A DNA stretch of 60,429 nt, from the NCBI RefSeq assembly GCF_023284025.1, contig NZ_JAKIKR010000028.1, positions 1-60,429 of the forward strand, in the 5' to 3' direction. Position numbers and translations under genes: made by a program. Origin of the DNA: Shewanella abyssi (lineage in GTDB: Bacteria > Pseudomonadota > Gammaproteobacteria > Enterobacterales > Shewanellaceae). The notes under the pieces were generated by a model. It was given only the letters and a program-made list of their open reading frames with translations. It had not been told where the DNA came from and searched no databases. Positions 16,468 through 26,072 of this stretch are shown here, piece by piece. How positions within the stretch are numbered: the first letter of the stretch is position 1; the number at the start of each line of letters is the position of its first letter.

Positions 16468-17751
16468 ATGTCCTATTCTGCCACCAATGAAGCTAAATCC
16501 ATTCTTGCTACTCGTACTTATTCAAAAGCGAGTCATCAGCACCTGAATGATTTTGCAGAACGCTATACTCGATTAGCGCTCGCTATTGGCCAGCATGATG
16601 AACATTACGTCGATGCCTACTTTGGCCCTAGAACATGGCAAGACGAAGCATATTGGCAGCCGATTGCAGATCTTAGGTTGCAGTACGAAGAGGGGAACCT
16701 AGTACTGGCAGCATTAGGCGAAAAAAATCTTGATGCAGAGCTTCGCGGTCGATATTGTTTCCTCGACAAGCAATGGTCATCAATAGGCGCGTATTTAGAC
16801 CTATTAGAGGGTGAAAATGTCAGTTTTGATGAAGAAGCCCGGCGATTATACGACACCGCAGTTGCTGAATTCCCATTAGCAGAATTACAAAGTATTCATC
16901 AAGAACTCAATCGTTTATTACCAGGTGAAGGGGCGCTAGCAAGCCGTTTTAGCGAATTTAAACTGGCCTATATCGTGCCGAAAGATAAAGCGCCTGCAGT
17001 ATTTAGCGCGGCGGTCGACAAAGCACGTGAATTAACCAAAAAGCAGTTCACACTACCTGAGCATGAAAGCTGCGAAGTTGAGTATGTGAATGATAAAGTT
17101 TGGACAGCATATAATTGGTACAAGGGTAATTACCACAGCTTAATTCAACTCAATCAAGATCAACCATTAACGATTGAACGCTATCTAGAGTTGGCAACTC
17201 ACGAAGGTTATCCCGGCCACCATGTGTTTAACGCACTGCAAGAGCAGTTATTGGTAAAAGAAAAAGGCTGGTTGGAATACTCGATCTATCCCCTGTACAG
17301 TCCGATCTCATATCTCGCTGAAGGCAGTGCTAATTATGCCTTACAGCTATTGATGACCCCAGATGAGATAGTGTCATTTGAAAGTGACGTATTAATGCCA
17401 CTGGCAGGGCTTGATGCGGATCTTACCTTATTGCACCAGGTTTTTGCTTGTATTAAGCGACTTGGATACTTTGAAAATCATGTCAGTAAATTATTAACCG
17501 ATAACCAAATAGATCTTAAAGAGGCCGCTCGGCTGCTGGTAGATGATGCACTCTATACTCCCTCAAGAGCTGAGCAACGGGCGCGTTTCTTTGACCAAAA
17601 TCGCGCGTACATTATTAACTATAGCCTCGGCGAAGATGCTGTTGCAGCGTGGGTGGAGAGTGGCACTGATGATAAAGCGATGCGGTGGGAGCGATTTGAG
17701 GCCCTATTATCAAGACCTCGTAGCGCATCTGCAATGAAAGTTATTCGTTAG
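16468..17751 (+). CDS. HEGYPGHH-motif protein (DUF885-like, predicted metallopeptidase)
   Basis: 427 residues from the ATG at 16468, which has GGAG seven bases upstream; a longer frame starts at TTG 16411 but looks artificial. The motif THEGYPGHHV at about 244-253 resembles the zinc-binding signature of the DUF885 family, in which His and Glu coordinate metal. It is followed by GSANYALQLLM. No signal peptide is seen, so it is probably cytosolic, unlike many exported DUF885 members. The 3' end overlaps the convergent small membrane-protein gene by 11 bp. Substrate unknown. Confidence 0.7.
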   Translation: MSYSATNEAKSILATRTYSKASHQHLNDFAERYTRLALAIGQHDEHYVDAYFGPRTWQDEAYWQPIADLRLQYEEGNLVLAALGEKNLDAELRGRYCFLDKQWSSIGAYLDLLEGENVSFDEEARRLYDTAVAEFPLAELQSIHQELNRLLPGEGALASRFSEFKLAYIVPKDKAPAVFSAAVDKARELTKKQFTLPEHESCEVEYVNDKVWTAYNWYKGNYHSLIQLNQDQPLTIERYLELATHEGYPGHHVFNALQEQLLVKEKGWLEYSIYPLYSPISYLAEGSANYALQLLMTPDEIVSFESDVLMPLAGLDADLTLLHQVFACIKRLGYFENHVSKLLTDNQIDLKEAARLLVDDALYTPSRAEQRARFFDQNRAYIINYSLGEDAVAAWVESGTDDKAMRWERFEALLSRPRSASAMKVIR

Positions 17752-18073
17752 GGTTGTGCTCAAAGGTGCGGCCTGCGACCGTTGATTGGGCCGTGTTCTC
17801 GCGGAAGACACCCTCTTGATGAACATTGTCAGCCTGCTCTTTCTGGAATGTTTGTCCGGCTTGTTGCTTGTTGAAACGCGCGAGCTGACGTTTTAGAAAG
17901 ATGCGGCCAAACAGGCTTAATGCAATAAATGTGATAGCGCCGAAAAGTAGCAGAAATGGCAGCGCGACTAGGGCTAAGGTCATAAAGGCCAAACCGATAA
18001 CGAATGCCAACCAGCCACGAGAGCCAGAAAATCGATTTTGCATTAGGTTGCTTTGAAACTGGTTGTAAATCAT
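17741..18073 (-). CDS. Small membrane protein of unknown function
   Basis: 110 residues, starting with a good ribosome-binding site (GGAG, six bases before the ATG). A hydrophobic stretch at about 21-60 (WLAFVIGLAFMTLALVALPF..) likely forms two membrane helices. It is followed by a basic segment (KRQLARFNKQQ) and a polar tail. Its stop overlaps the last codons of the convergent HEGYPGHH gene by 11 bp. I do not recognise a family. Confidence 0.65.
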   Translation of the reverse strand: MIYNQFQSNLMQNRFSGSRGWLAFVIGLAFMTLALVALPFLLLFGAITFIALSLFGRIFLKRQLARFNKQQAGQTFQKEQADNVHQEGVFRENTAQSTVAGRTFEHNPNE

Positions 18074-18191
18074 ATGTTCTCCAAGATTTCTTAATCGTTA
18101 GCTTACACTAAAAAGATGAATATTGACTGAATCGGTAAGTTAACTAATTTCATATTGCCGTTTATCTAAGCAGATATCACGTTAATAAAGG

Positions 18192-19187
18192 TTAATCTTT
18201 ATTAGCGTTTACAAATTCTTTTAAGTCAGGTGAATCGAACGCTGTTGAAACACTTTGGCAAATAATGTTCTTTACCCACTGATGCCCTGGGTCATCATCG
18301 TTTCTTTGGTGCCAAAGTAAAACATACGCAAGGGGCATAAATTCGAACGGCAGAGTGAGCTCTGTTAGCGGATATAGCTTCTTCGCATGTTGTGCAAAGC
18401 TTGCGGGCAGGGTGAAAATCAAATCACTGTGGGCGCAGATACTCGCAGCGCCATAAAAGTCAGGTACTGTGGTACTGATGCGACGGTGATGCCCTAAATC
18501 TGCCAGATGATAATCTAATGCCCACCAATCGTTGCCTTCGCAGCGTACCTGTACATGTGACATCTCAAGATAGATATTTAGATCCCAATGGCCTGCTGCA
18601 ATCGTAGCGAGTAAAGGATGGTCTTGCCTGACTAAGCAAACCTGCTCATCGGTAAATAGCGTCTGATGTGCAATTCCTTCGGGCAGCCTTTCAATCTGAA
18701 AGGCGGATTGTGGGTGAAGATCGCGACCTGAAATACCGAAATCAATCTGACCTTGTTGAATAGCCAGGGTCGAGTTTTCGGTCCAAACATAGCTGTCTAA
18801 CTTAAGATTCGGCGCCTTGGTTAGTAGCGGACTGATAAAATAGGGAATGAGTGTTTCATAGGCACTCTCTACCATGGCAAACGAAAACTGCCGAGTACTG
18901 CTGCCGGGTTCGAAGCTGGGGGGTAAAGTGAGTTGATATAAACTCTGTAAACTTTGAGGCAGCATTTTTCCAAGTTGTACGGCGTGGGCGGTAGGCTTTA
19001 AACCGTGAGAAGTGCGTAAAAAAAGTGGGTCGCCTAAGGTATCCCGTAAACGATTAAGGCTCTTGCTCAATGCCGATTGGCTTACATGTAACCGATTTGC
19101 AGCACGGGTAACGCTTTGTTCCTCTAATAGTATTTGTAGGATAACCAGCAGATTTAAGTCGATACGCGCCAAATTCTCTAATTTCAC
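18192..19187 (-). CDS. LysR-family transcriptional regulator
   Basis: 331 residues. The N-terminal winged helix-turn-helix is at about 8-66 (LNLLVILQILLEEQSVTRAA, SQSALSKSLNRLRDTLGDPL). The C-terminal periplasmic-binding-protein-like effector domain is at about 95-305. It is transcribed divergently from the Bcr/CflA-type exporter at 19286, so it probably regulates that gene and itself. The spacer has a direct repeat ATGGAAAT at 19201-19208 and 19214-19221, a possible operator. The inducer cannot be inferred. Confidence 0.92.
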   Translation of the reverse strand: MKLENLARIDLNLLVILQILLEEQSVTRAANRLHVSQSALSKSLNRLRDTLGDPLFLRTSHGLKPTAHAVQLGKMLPQSLQSLYQLTLPPSFEPGSSTRQFSFAMVESAYETLIPYFISPLLTKAPNLKLDSYVWTENSTLAIQQGQIDFGISGRDLHPQSAFQIERLPEGIAHQTLFTDEQVCLVRQDHPLLATIAAGHWDLNIYLEMSHVQVRCEGNDWWALDYHLADLGHHRRISTTVPDFYGAASICAHSDLIFTLPASFAQHAKKLYPLTELTLPFEFMPLAYVLLWHQRNDDDPGHQWVKNIICQSVSTAFDSPDLKEFVNANKD

Positions 19188-19285
19188 GAGATATTCCTCA
19201 ATGGAAATTCATTATGGAAATAATATCATTTCTGTTCATACCATAGTTTGATTAATATAGTCGTGTTTACAATATTTTGAGAAAG

Positions 19286-20491
19286 ATGATGCGCCGTAAT
19301 TTACTACCTATTTTAATGTCGATGGTTGTACTTAGTCCTTTGGCTATCGATATCTACTTACCTTCAATGCCAGCGATGGCGACTGAATTTGCTGTTTCGG
19401 CTAGTGAAATACAATCAACCTTAGTGTTGTTTCTTTTTGCTATGGGGACGGGACAACTACTGATCGGGCCGTTAGCCGACCGTTATGGAAGACGACCTGT
19501 CGCATTGGGCGGTATTATCCTTTATATCGCCAGCAGCATGCTGGCGGCCGCCGCCGTTGAATTCCACTGGTTGCAGTTTGCCCGTGTATTACAGGGCTTA
19601 GCGGCGTGTTCAACCTCGATTGTGGTCTTTAGCGCGGTACGTGATTGCTTCTCGCCAAAAGAGAGCGCACGTTATTATAGTTATCTTAATGGCATGATTT
19701 GTGTCATTCCAGCGCTGGCTCCGACATTGGGTGGTTTACTGGCATTGCAATTTGGTTGGCGTTCGACCTTTGTGTTTATGACTCTGTACGCAATATTAAT
19801 CCTAATTTTTGTTGGCTATCGTCTACCAGAAACTCGTCCTAAAAATACCGTCAGCTCAGGGCCGTTATATCGTTGGGCACGCTACAAGCCGGTGGTTTTA
19901 GAGACTCACTTTCTGTTTTATGCTTTTGCCTGTATGGCGGGAATGGCAGCGATCTTAAGCTATGTTTCCTATGCGCCAGTGTGGTTGATTGACCGTTTAG
20001 GTGTCTCGGAATTGATGTTTAGTGGGCTGTTTGGCTTAAATGCGGCTGTTAACATCGTCGCTTGTTTTGCAGCACCTTTGGTGATGAAAAAGTTAGGTAA
20101 CCGCTCAACGGTGATTGTGGCACTGCTGTTTATGCTCGTATCTGCTGCGACACAAGTGCTAGTACAGGCATTTGGCCCGCAAACAGGTCTAGCAGCCGCA
20201 TTTAGCTTTATGCTGCCAATGATGTTGCTCTGTATTGGTTTTGCGTTATTGCTTGGCCCTGCAACCAGTATGGCGTTATCGGCATTTGGTGAGAGAGCGG
20301 GCACTGCAACTGCAATGTTAGGCTTTATTCAAATGAGCGGTGCGTCACTGCTGACAGCGCTAGTGCAACAAACTAGTTTGCCGGCACCCTACGCCGTTGC
20401 AGTCGTCATGGGCGGCTTGGCAATTATCTTGCTAGCTATGATGGCGATGTCTCGCTTTGATCATTGGCATCAAGAGCAACACGCTTATTAG
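19286..20491 (+). CDS. Bcr/CflA-type MFS drug-resistance transporter
   Basis: About 401 residues with twelve predicted membrane helices. Helix 1 (LLPILMSMVVLSPLAIDIYLP) has the DIYLPSMP motif of the Bcr/CflA (DHA1) group. The MFS loop 2-3 motif is GPLADRYGRRP. It is a proton-driven exporter of drugs or small metabolites. The frame can extend to a TTG at 19277, but the GAGA just upstream better fits ATG 19286 or 19289. The divergent LysR gene is the probable regulator. A strong terminator follows. Confidence 0.9.
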   Translation: MMRRNLLPILMSMVVLSPLAIDIYLPSMPAMATEFAVSASEIQSTLVLFLFAMGTGQLLIGPLADRYGRRPVALGGIILYIASSMLAAAAVEFHWLQFARVLQGLAACSTSIVVFSAVRDCFSPKESARYYSYLNGMICVIPALAPTLGGLLALQFGWRSTFVFMTLYAILILIFVGYRLPETRPKNTVSSGPLYRWARYKPVVLETHFLFYAFACMAGMAAILSYVSYAPVWLIDRLGVSELMFSGLFGLNAAVNIVACFAAPLVMKKLGNRSTVIVALLFMLVSAATQVLVQAFGPQTGLAAAFSFMLPMMLLCIGFALLLGPATSMALSAFGERAGTATAMLGFIQMSGASLLTALVQQTSLPAPYAVAVVMGGLAIILLAMMAMSRFDHWHQEQHAY

Positions 20492-20537
20492 GTATGACCG
20501 CTAGCTTAAAGCGGCTGCTATCCAAATAATACCCTTT

Positions 20538-20574
20538 AACCTGTATGAATTAACCGTTCATGCAGGTTTTTTTT
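20538..20574 (+). terminator. Intrinsic terminator after the MFS gene
   Basis: AACCTGtATGAA-ttaaccg-TTCATgCAGGTT followed by a run of T, about 47 bp past the MFS stop. Confidence 0.9.
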
Positions 20575-20615
20575 ACCCATAAATTGAGTAAACTAGGCAC
20601 TATCAAGTTTGTCTA

Positions 20616-21236
20616 ATGAGTAGGTTTTTACTTTTGTCTCGTCCTAACTGCCCTTCGTGCCACTATCCGCTCAAAGCGTGTTTGTGTGCCAGTATCAAAC
20701 AGATGCAGGTGAAAACTGAGCTGATCATTTTGCAAGATCCCACCGAAGTGGGTCACGCTAAGAATAGTGTTCGGCTGTTAGCGTTAGTTATTCCACAAAC
20801 TAAAGTGGTTGTGGGTGAAACTGCAGCGGACTTTTCCCTGCTGCGTGAGCAACTGCAATTGACCGATAAACCGATATTCTTAGTGTATCCATCAACCGCA
20901 AGCCGCTCTGTAAGTGATATCGTAATCGATACTGATGTGATTCTATTATTACTCGATGGTACTTGGCGTAAGGCCTATAAGTTATTGCAACTGAATCCGT
21001 GGTTACTGGATTTCCCCGCTTTGCATCTTGATTTAGATGGTGCTTCTAATTACACCATACGTAAAGCCAGCCGCAGTGATAGTTTATCGACATTGGAAGC
21101 GAGTGCAATGATGCTAAAAGTGATAGAGCCTCAACAAGATGTGACGCCACTCACTGATGCGTTAGCGGCTTTAGTTGAGCAGAGGTTGGCGTCGATGCCG
21201 GCTGATGTGCGTGCTCGATACCGAGAAAATAAATAG
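20616..21236 (+). CDS. DTW-domain tRNA-uridine aminocarboxypropyltransferase
   Basis: 206 residues. Zinc-binding cysteines near the N-terminus (RPNCPSCHYPLKACLCAS, about 9-26) precede the DTW core with LLLDGTWRKAYKLL (about 110-123). DTW enzymes such as TapT transfer the 3-amino-3-carboxypropyl group of SAM to uridine in the tRNA variable loop (acp3U). The motif here reads DGTW, the usual bacterial form. A single gene between a terminator and a convergent GGDEF/EAL gene. The family assignment is firm; the exact tRNA position is inferred. Confidence 0.88.
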   Translation: MSRFLLLSRPNCPSCHYPLKACLCASIKQMQVKTELIILQDPTEVGHAKNSVRLLALVIPQTKVVVGETAADFSLLREQLQLTDKPIFLVYPSTASRSVSDIVIDTDVILLLLDGTWRKAYKLLQLNPWLLDFPALHLDLDGASNYTIRKASRSDSLSTLEASAMMLKVIEPQQDVTPLTDALAALVEQRLASMPADVRARYRENK

Positions 21237-21439
21237 TCGTCAGATTTGTGATTTATATCGGCTATTCATCGATAAAACATTATTGAGGTCACGCTAATTC
21301 AATAATAGATAGGGTTTAATAGAGATGTCATCTAAATTAGCTGACGTAAGTGGCTGCCTCATTCACGGCTTTTGCAGGGGAGCGAACTGGATTTATTCAG
21401 GTGATTGATGCAGCCATCTTTCAATACAATATTGCTTGT

Positions 21440-23557
21440 TTAAGCCTTTTTCAAAAGACTTAATGATTCAGCGGCAAAAACTTCAGCGGTTGCCGGCCAG
21501 CCAAAGTAATAACCTTGACCATATCCTTTCCCCATCTTCAGTAATAGCTCCTTTTGAGCTTTGGTTTCGATCCCTTCTGCTATATAGCTAATGTTTAACG
21601 TATGAGCCAGTTGCACCATCGCTTTACATAATTCCTTACCTTGAGGCTCATGCAGTCGTTGCGCAAAGCCTGCATCGATTTTCAAACAATCGATTGGCAA
21701 GTAGCCTAATCGGCTTAGGGAGCATAGACCTGCGCCAAAATCATCAATGGAGATGCCAATATTAAGTCGCTTTAGCTCACCTAGCACCGCTGACATCTGT
21801 GTTGGTTTGCGGATCAAGGCTGACTCTTCAATTTCAATAACCAGTTTGTTTGCAGGCAACTGGGTTTGCTGTAAAACCTTGGTTAACATCGACACAAAAT
21901 CGGGGTGTTCTAGCTGGGAGGTTGAAATGTTCACTGTGATTTTCAACTGGTCATTGTATAACTCATGCCATTGGGTCATTTGCACGCAAGCTTGCTTAAT
22001 AGCCCAACGCCCTACACTTACCAATGAGCCAGTTTCTTCTAGTAATGGGATAAACTCTTGCGCGTCTAAGATATCACCATTACTGCGTTTCCAGCGTAAT
22101 AGTGCTTCAACAGCTATGGTGTTATTGGTTTCTAAATCGACTATTTGCTGGTATACCAAACTGAACTGATTGAGACTTTGTGCATGCCTTAAATCATTGA
22201 GTATAGCGAGCTTTTTCTCTGCTGCTTCTCTTATGGCAGCGTTGTAGAATCGAATATGATTTGGGCTTTTCTTAGCGGCATACATTGCGGTATCAGCCAT
22301 GCTGAGTAACTGATTTGCTTCGTAGCTTTGCTGCGGAAACAGGGATATGCCAATACTGGTGCTTAAATAAAACTTCTGCCCATCGATTTCAAAAGGGGCA
22401 TCAAACAACGACAGTACTAGATCTGAAAAAGCTTCAATCTCTTGTTTGTTTTTGCACTTTGGCAGCACTAAGGTAAATTCATCGCCGCCGAGCCGGGCGA
22501 TCTCTGCATCCTCTAGGCAACAGGTCTCTAGTCTAGCGGCGACCAGTTGTAAGACCTTATCTCCAGTGGCATGACCGAAACTGTCATTGATATGTTTAAA
22601 GCCATTGAGATCCAAAAACATCAAGGCGCCGATCATAGAACTGTGCTGCCTGATATTATCAATGGCCTTATTAAGAATTTTAATAAGATGGAAGCGGTTG
22701 GGCAAGCCTGTGAGCTTATCGTACATGGCTTGCTGGGTAAGCTTGGCTTCCAGTCGCTTTTTTTCACTGATATCACTGAATAAATTGACGAAATACACAG
22801 TGCTGTCGGCATAGATGCGTCTGCAACTTTGCCAGGCTGGGAATTTTGAGCCGTCAGAGCGATATTTACACACCTCACCTTGCCAGTTATCTTTATTTCT
22901 TAATGGGTTCGGATCAATGCCATCGTTAAGCATCGCTTCAAGGTTTAGCTCGCTGGGTGTTTTAGTCAGCATGTGTTCAGCGCTATAACCACAAATACGA
23001 CACATGGCCTTGTTAACGGCTAAAATATGATGGTTTTCATCAGTGATATATACCGCTTCAGCGCTGTCTTCTAAGGTGATCGACATCAACTCTTTCGGAA
23101 GAGATTTGAAGCCATTACTTGATTGTGGGCGACGTTTTCCACGTCGGTCCATAGGCATAAATTGGATTAATACCACGTCATTGCCATCGAGACTAAACGG
23201 ATAAAGAGTGACTTTTGTCGGTAGCTCGGTACCTTGCTGACTTAAGTGTAACCAGTTAAAGGCAACGATATTTCCATGGGCGGCTTCACGCAGCTGTTGT
23301 TGGCCATATTCGGTACTATTGCGTCCTGAAGATTGGATCCTCGGGGAGAAATCATAGGGAGTAGCGTTGATGAATTTTTGTTCGATAGTCTCGAAATAGC
23401 GTAGAGCGGCTTGGTTTGCAGCAATAAAGCGGTAACCTTGTACAATTGCCAGGGCGGGCGGAGCTTCTGCGCTATCGAATTCAATAAGCTGCTCGGAAAG
23501 AGAGGCGGTGGCAGATTTTAGCCGAGAGTATAACTCTGACCATTTTTGCTTACTCAT
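21440..23557 (-). CDS. PAS-GGDEF-EAL cyclic-di-GMP signalling protein
   Basis: 705 residues, with no membrane segment or signal peptide, so cytosolic. A PAS-like region is at about 45-130, and a second PAS at about 155-270 (EAVYITDENHHILAVNKAMC). The GGDEF domain has an intact RLGGDEF at about 355-361. The EAL domain starts with VEALLRWKRSNG (about 483), with DDFGAGLCSLSRLGYLP and EGIETKAQ further on. Both catalytic signatures are intact, so it may make or degrade c-di-GMP, or both. The usual RxxD product-inhibition site before GGDEF is absent. The PAS ligand cannot be inferred. Confidence 0.92.
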   Translation of the reverse strand: MSKQKWSELYSRLKSATASLSEQLIEFDSAEAPPALAIVQGYRFIAANQAALRYFETIEQKFINATPYDFSPRIQSSGRNSTEYGQQQLREAAHGNIVAFNWLHLSQQGTELPTKVTLYPFSLDGNDVVLIQFMPMDRRGKRRPQSSNGFKSLPKELMSITLEDSAEAVYITDENHHILAVNKAMCRICGYSAEHMLTKTPSELNLEAMLNDGIDPNPLRNKDNWQGEVCKYRSDGSKFPAWQSCRRIYADSTVYFVNLFSDISEKKRLEAKLTQQAMYDKLTGLPNRFHLIKILNKAIDNIRQHSSMIGALMFLDLNGFKHINDSFGHATGDKVLQLVAARLETCCLEDAEIARLGGDEFTLVLPKCKNKQEIEAFSDLVLSLFDAPFEIDGQKFYLSTSIGISLFPQQSYEANQLLSMADTAMYAAKKSPNHIRFYNAAIREAAEKKLAILNDLRHAQSLNQFSLVYQQIVDLETNNTIAVEALLRWKRSNGDILDAQEFIPLLEETGSLVSVGRWAIKQACVQMTQWHELYNDQLKITVNISTSQLEHPDFVSMLTKVLQQTQLPANKLVIEIEESALIRKPTQMSAVLGELKRLNIGISIDDFGAGLCSLSRLGYLPIDCLKIDAGFAQRLHEPQGKELCKAMVQLAHTLNISYIAEGIETKAQKELLLKMGKGYGQGYYFGWPATAEVFAAESLSLLKKA

Positions 23558-23931
23558 TTGTTCCGCTCCCTCATAACATTATTCAAATAGCAGTTACAGA
23601 TTAAAAGTGAATAAATCTAGAGTTTTAACCACTCCTTTCCATTAGTGTCAAAAATACCTTTATTTGACACTTTGTACAAACTTGTTGTCACTAAACTTCA
23701 TATTTAACGACATAACGGGAGGTTAATCTAATTTTTGAACGGGGTTTTAGCAGAAAATGAGGCTTAAAATTGCCTGTTAATGTATTTGTTTTGTTCTGGC
23801 ATAATGCACAAACAAAAAGCGATAAATGAGCATGCAGTTGTTATATACCCATCCCACTGAATCCTGCATCTTCAGGTAAGATGGGTATAGTGGCTTATTT
23901 ACAGGCACTAATAGATAGAAGGATTTGTTCG
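23558..23931. other. Intergenic region with a REP-like palindrome
   Basis: 374 bp between the divergent GGDEF/EAL gene and the small exported protein. The AT-rich left half probably holds the GGDEF/EAL promoter. The right part contains the REP-like element described at 23849-23889. No other feature is evident. Confidence 0.5.
23849..23889. repeat. REP-like palindromic element (copy 1)
   Basis: Terminal arms TATACCCATC and GATGGGTATA flank the core TGAATCCTGCATCTTCAGGT. The same core recurs at 43282-43301 with a mutated left arm. Probably a dispersed bacterial palindromic element. Confidence 0.8.
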
Positions 23932-24285
23932 ATGATGGCACTGAAATCACCTCATAAAGTATGGATAGGCGCAGTTTTGCTGTGTCTCCTCAGTAGTCCT
24001 ATCATGGCCAATGATGAGACTTCACTGGCTGAAAAAGGAGAGTCGGCAAAGACGCGCTCTTTAACAATCGAACAAGAGCAGTTAAAAAAGGCCCGCGAAG
24101 CGTCTAGTTTGCATACTGAGCAAGAGGAAAAACTCTTGTCTAAGGCTGAGCCAAGGGACTGGGAAAGTGAGCAGCGTGAAAAGGCGCAGCAGCAGTTTGA
24201 AGCGCGTGAATCAAGAGAAGATAAGTATCTGCGTGAGGCCAAAGAAGCGGCAAATAAGCAGCGAAAAATCCCTAAGCCTATTTAG
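23932..24285 (+). CDS. Small exported charged protein of unknown function
   Basis: 117 residues from ATG 23932, preceded by AGAAGGA. The longer frame from 23881 starts inside the REP-like palindrome and is unlikely. A signal peptide (about 1-24, HKVWIGAVLLCLLSSPIMA) precedes a highly charged, Glu/Lys-rich helical body (KAREASSLHTEQEEKLLSKA, REDKYLREAKEAANKQ) with coiled-coil character. Probably periplasmic. I do not recognise a family. Confidence 0.6.
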   Translation: MMALKSPHKVWIGAVLLCLLSSPIMANDETSLAEKGESAKTRSLTIEQEQLKKAREASSLHTEQEEKLLSKAEPRDWESEQREKAQQQFEARESREDKYLREAKEAANKQRKIPKPI

Positions 24286-24325
24286 CGCTTACCATCAAAA
24301 TGAAACCTGAGCTGGGATACGTCAT

Positions 24326-24985
24326 TTGAATTTATGTCTTTTATGTCCTTTATGCCAAAAGTCGACTTTGGCCGCTTTTCATCAGGATAAAGTTCGGGCA
24401 TATCAGCGCTGTGAACACTGCTACTTGGTTTCTGTGGCCGCTGCGTTTCAGTTGAACCTAGCTGACGAAAAAGCGATCTACGATCTGCATCAGAATGATC
24501 CGAGTGATCAACACTATCGACAGTTTCTTTCTCGGGCAATTAATCCGCTGTTCGAGCGGATTGAACGCTATGCTCAAGGGCTGGATTTTGGCTGTGGCCC
24601 AGGGCCAACCATTAGCGTGATGGCTGCGGAGTCTGGGATCAGAGTCGATAATTATGATTTGTACTATTTTAACGCTCCTGAGTTACTCCGCCGTCAGTAT
24701 GATTTTATCACCATGACTGAAGTGATAGAGCATGTGGCAGATGCGCTGGCATTATTGCAAACATTAGACTCTCTGCTTAAGCCAGGGGCTATTTTAGTGG
24801 TGATGACTAAGCGTGTCATCAGTGAAGCCGCATTTTCAACATGGCACTATAAGAGCGATTTAACCCATATCAATTTTTACTCAACAGCCACATTTGAGTG
24901 GATCGCGGCCAAGTTTAATTGGACGCTTGAGGTGATAGCTGAGGACGTCGTATTTTTTACCAAGCAGGCTAATGTCTGTCTTTAA
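24326..24985 (+). CDS. Zinc-finger class I SAM-dependent methyltransferase
   Basis: 219 residues, starting at a TTG with GGGA 8 bp upstream. The N-terminus has Cys pairs (CLLCPLC at 4-10 and RCEHCY near 27-32) that look like a zinc ribbon. The methyltransferase core follows: LDFGCGPGPTISVM (motif I, about 87-100), DFITMTEVIEHVADALALL and LKPGAILVVMTKRV. The substrate is unknown; relatives act on varied small molecules or macromolecules. It lies between two exported-protein genes with no clear operon. Confidence 0.8.
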   Translation: MNLCLLCPLCQKSTLAAFHQDKVRAYQRCEHCYLVSVAAAFQLNLADEKAIYDLHQNDPSDQHYRQFLSRAINPLFERIERYAQGLDFGCGPGPTISVMAAESGIRVDNYDLYYFNAPELLRRQYDFITMTEVIEHVADALALLQTLDSLLKPGAILVVMTKRVISEAAFSTWHYKSDLTHINFYSTATFEWIAAKFNWTLEVIAEDVVFFTKQANVCL

Positions 24986-25059
24986 ATGTAGTATCAAAGT
25001 TTTAGCTAAACCCGAATTTCAAACCCATTATAAATTATAAGTTTAACGGAATAATCAAT

Positions 25060-26037
25060 ATGATAAACAGAATGTCGCTTGTTATTTGTTATGCGGTACT
25101 GGCATTTGGGCTGCTGGTAAGTGGCGTCGTGCAGGCAAAAATGCCCTATTCAATCGCATTTCTCAATAAAGCCGAAGCCGCCTTGGTGTTGACCCAAAAC
25201 GATGATTTTATTCAGCGTGTGAGTCAGTTTGATATCGACGCGAGGATGAAGCAGCCTGATGCGCAGTCTAAAAGTGATTACTTGGCTTTTGTGGCTAAGC
25301 AGACGATGGACTGGAGTGAGCAAGAGCAACTGGTACTCTCTAAAGCTTTTGATAGTATTAGCGCTAAGCTCGTTGAATTGAATATCAGTTTGCCCGAGCC
25401 CATACAGTTCATTAAGACGACTGGACTAGAGGAGGGTGGAGCGGCCTATACTCGGGGGCAAGCGATTATTCTACAGGCTCGCCAGATCGCTAATGAAGAG
25501 GGGCTTCCTCGGTTATTGGCCCATGAGCTATTACATGTCTACTCTCGATTTAACCCTAAGGTTAAGCAGCAGTTGTATCAGGCCATTGGTTACCATTACA
25601 TCGGTGATATTGATTTCCCAAGCCAGCTTGCACAACGCAAACTGACTAATCCTGATGCACCGATAAATGACTTTGCCATACGGGTTAACTACCAAGGTAA
25701 ACCAGTGTGGGTAGTCCCTATTCTGTTTGCTGATGCTGAGCGATATGATCTTGAAAGAGGTGGTGAATTCTTTGACTATTTGATGTTTGAATTTGTCATT
25801 GTTGGCCGTGATGCAGAAGCTAATAAAAGTGCTTATGACGCCGCCGGGGCGGAAATCATCGCAGTGCCAGAGTTAAAAGGCTTCTTTGAGCAGGTGGGTC
25901 GCAACACCAACTATATTATCCACCCGGAAGAGATTGTTGCTGATAACTTTGCTTTACTGGTTATCGAAGAGATCGAATTAAAATCACCCAAGATCTTGTT
26001 CAAGATTGAACAGGTCTTTAAACAAGCAAATCAGTAA
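25060..26037 (+). CDS. Exported HExxH-motif protein (putative metalloprotease)
   Basis: 325 residues. A signal peptide (about 1-27, LVICYAVLAFGLLVSGVVQA) is followed by a mixed domain with LLAHELLHVYSRF at about 153-165, a zincin-type HExxH metal site. A possible third ligand is in HPEEIVADNFALLV near 288. Probably periplasmic or secreted. The rest matches no family I can name, so the peptidase role rests on the motif alone. Monocistronic. Confidence 0.65.
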   Translation: MINRMSLVICYAVLAFGLLVSGVVQAKMPYSIAFLNKAEAALVLTQNDDFIQRVSQFDIDARMKQPDAQSKSDYLAFVAKQTMDWSEQEQLVLSKAFDSISAKLVELNISLPEPIQFIKTTGLEEGGAAYTRGQAIILQARQIANEEGLPRLLAHELLHVYSRFNPKVKQQLYQAIGYHYIGDIDFPSQLAQRKLTNPDAPINDFAIRVNYQGKPVWVVPILFADAERYDLERGGEFFDYLMFEFVIVGRDAEANKSAYDAAGAEIIAVPELKGFFEQVGRNTNYIIHPEEIVADNFALLVIEEIELKSPKILFKIEQVFKQANQ

Positions 26038-26072
26038 TTGCTAGTCAGCAGTCAGCAATCACAAGGTGCTGA

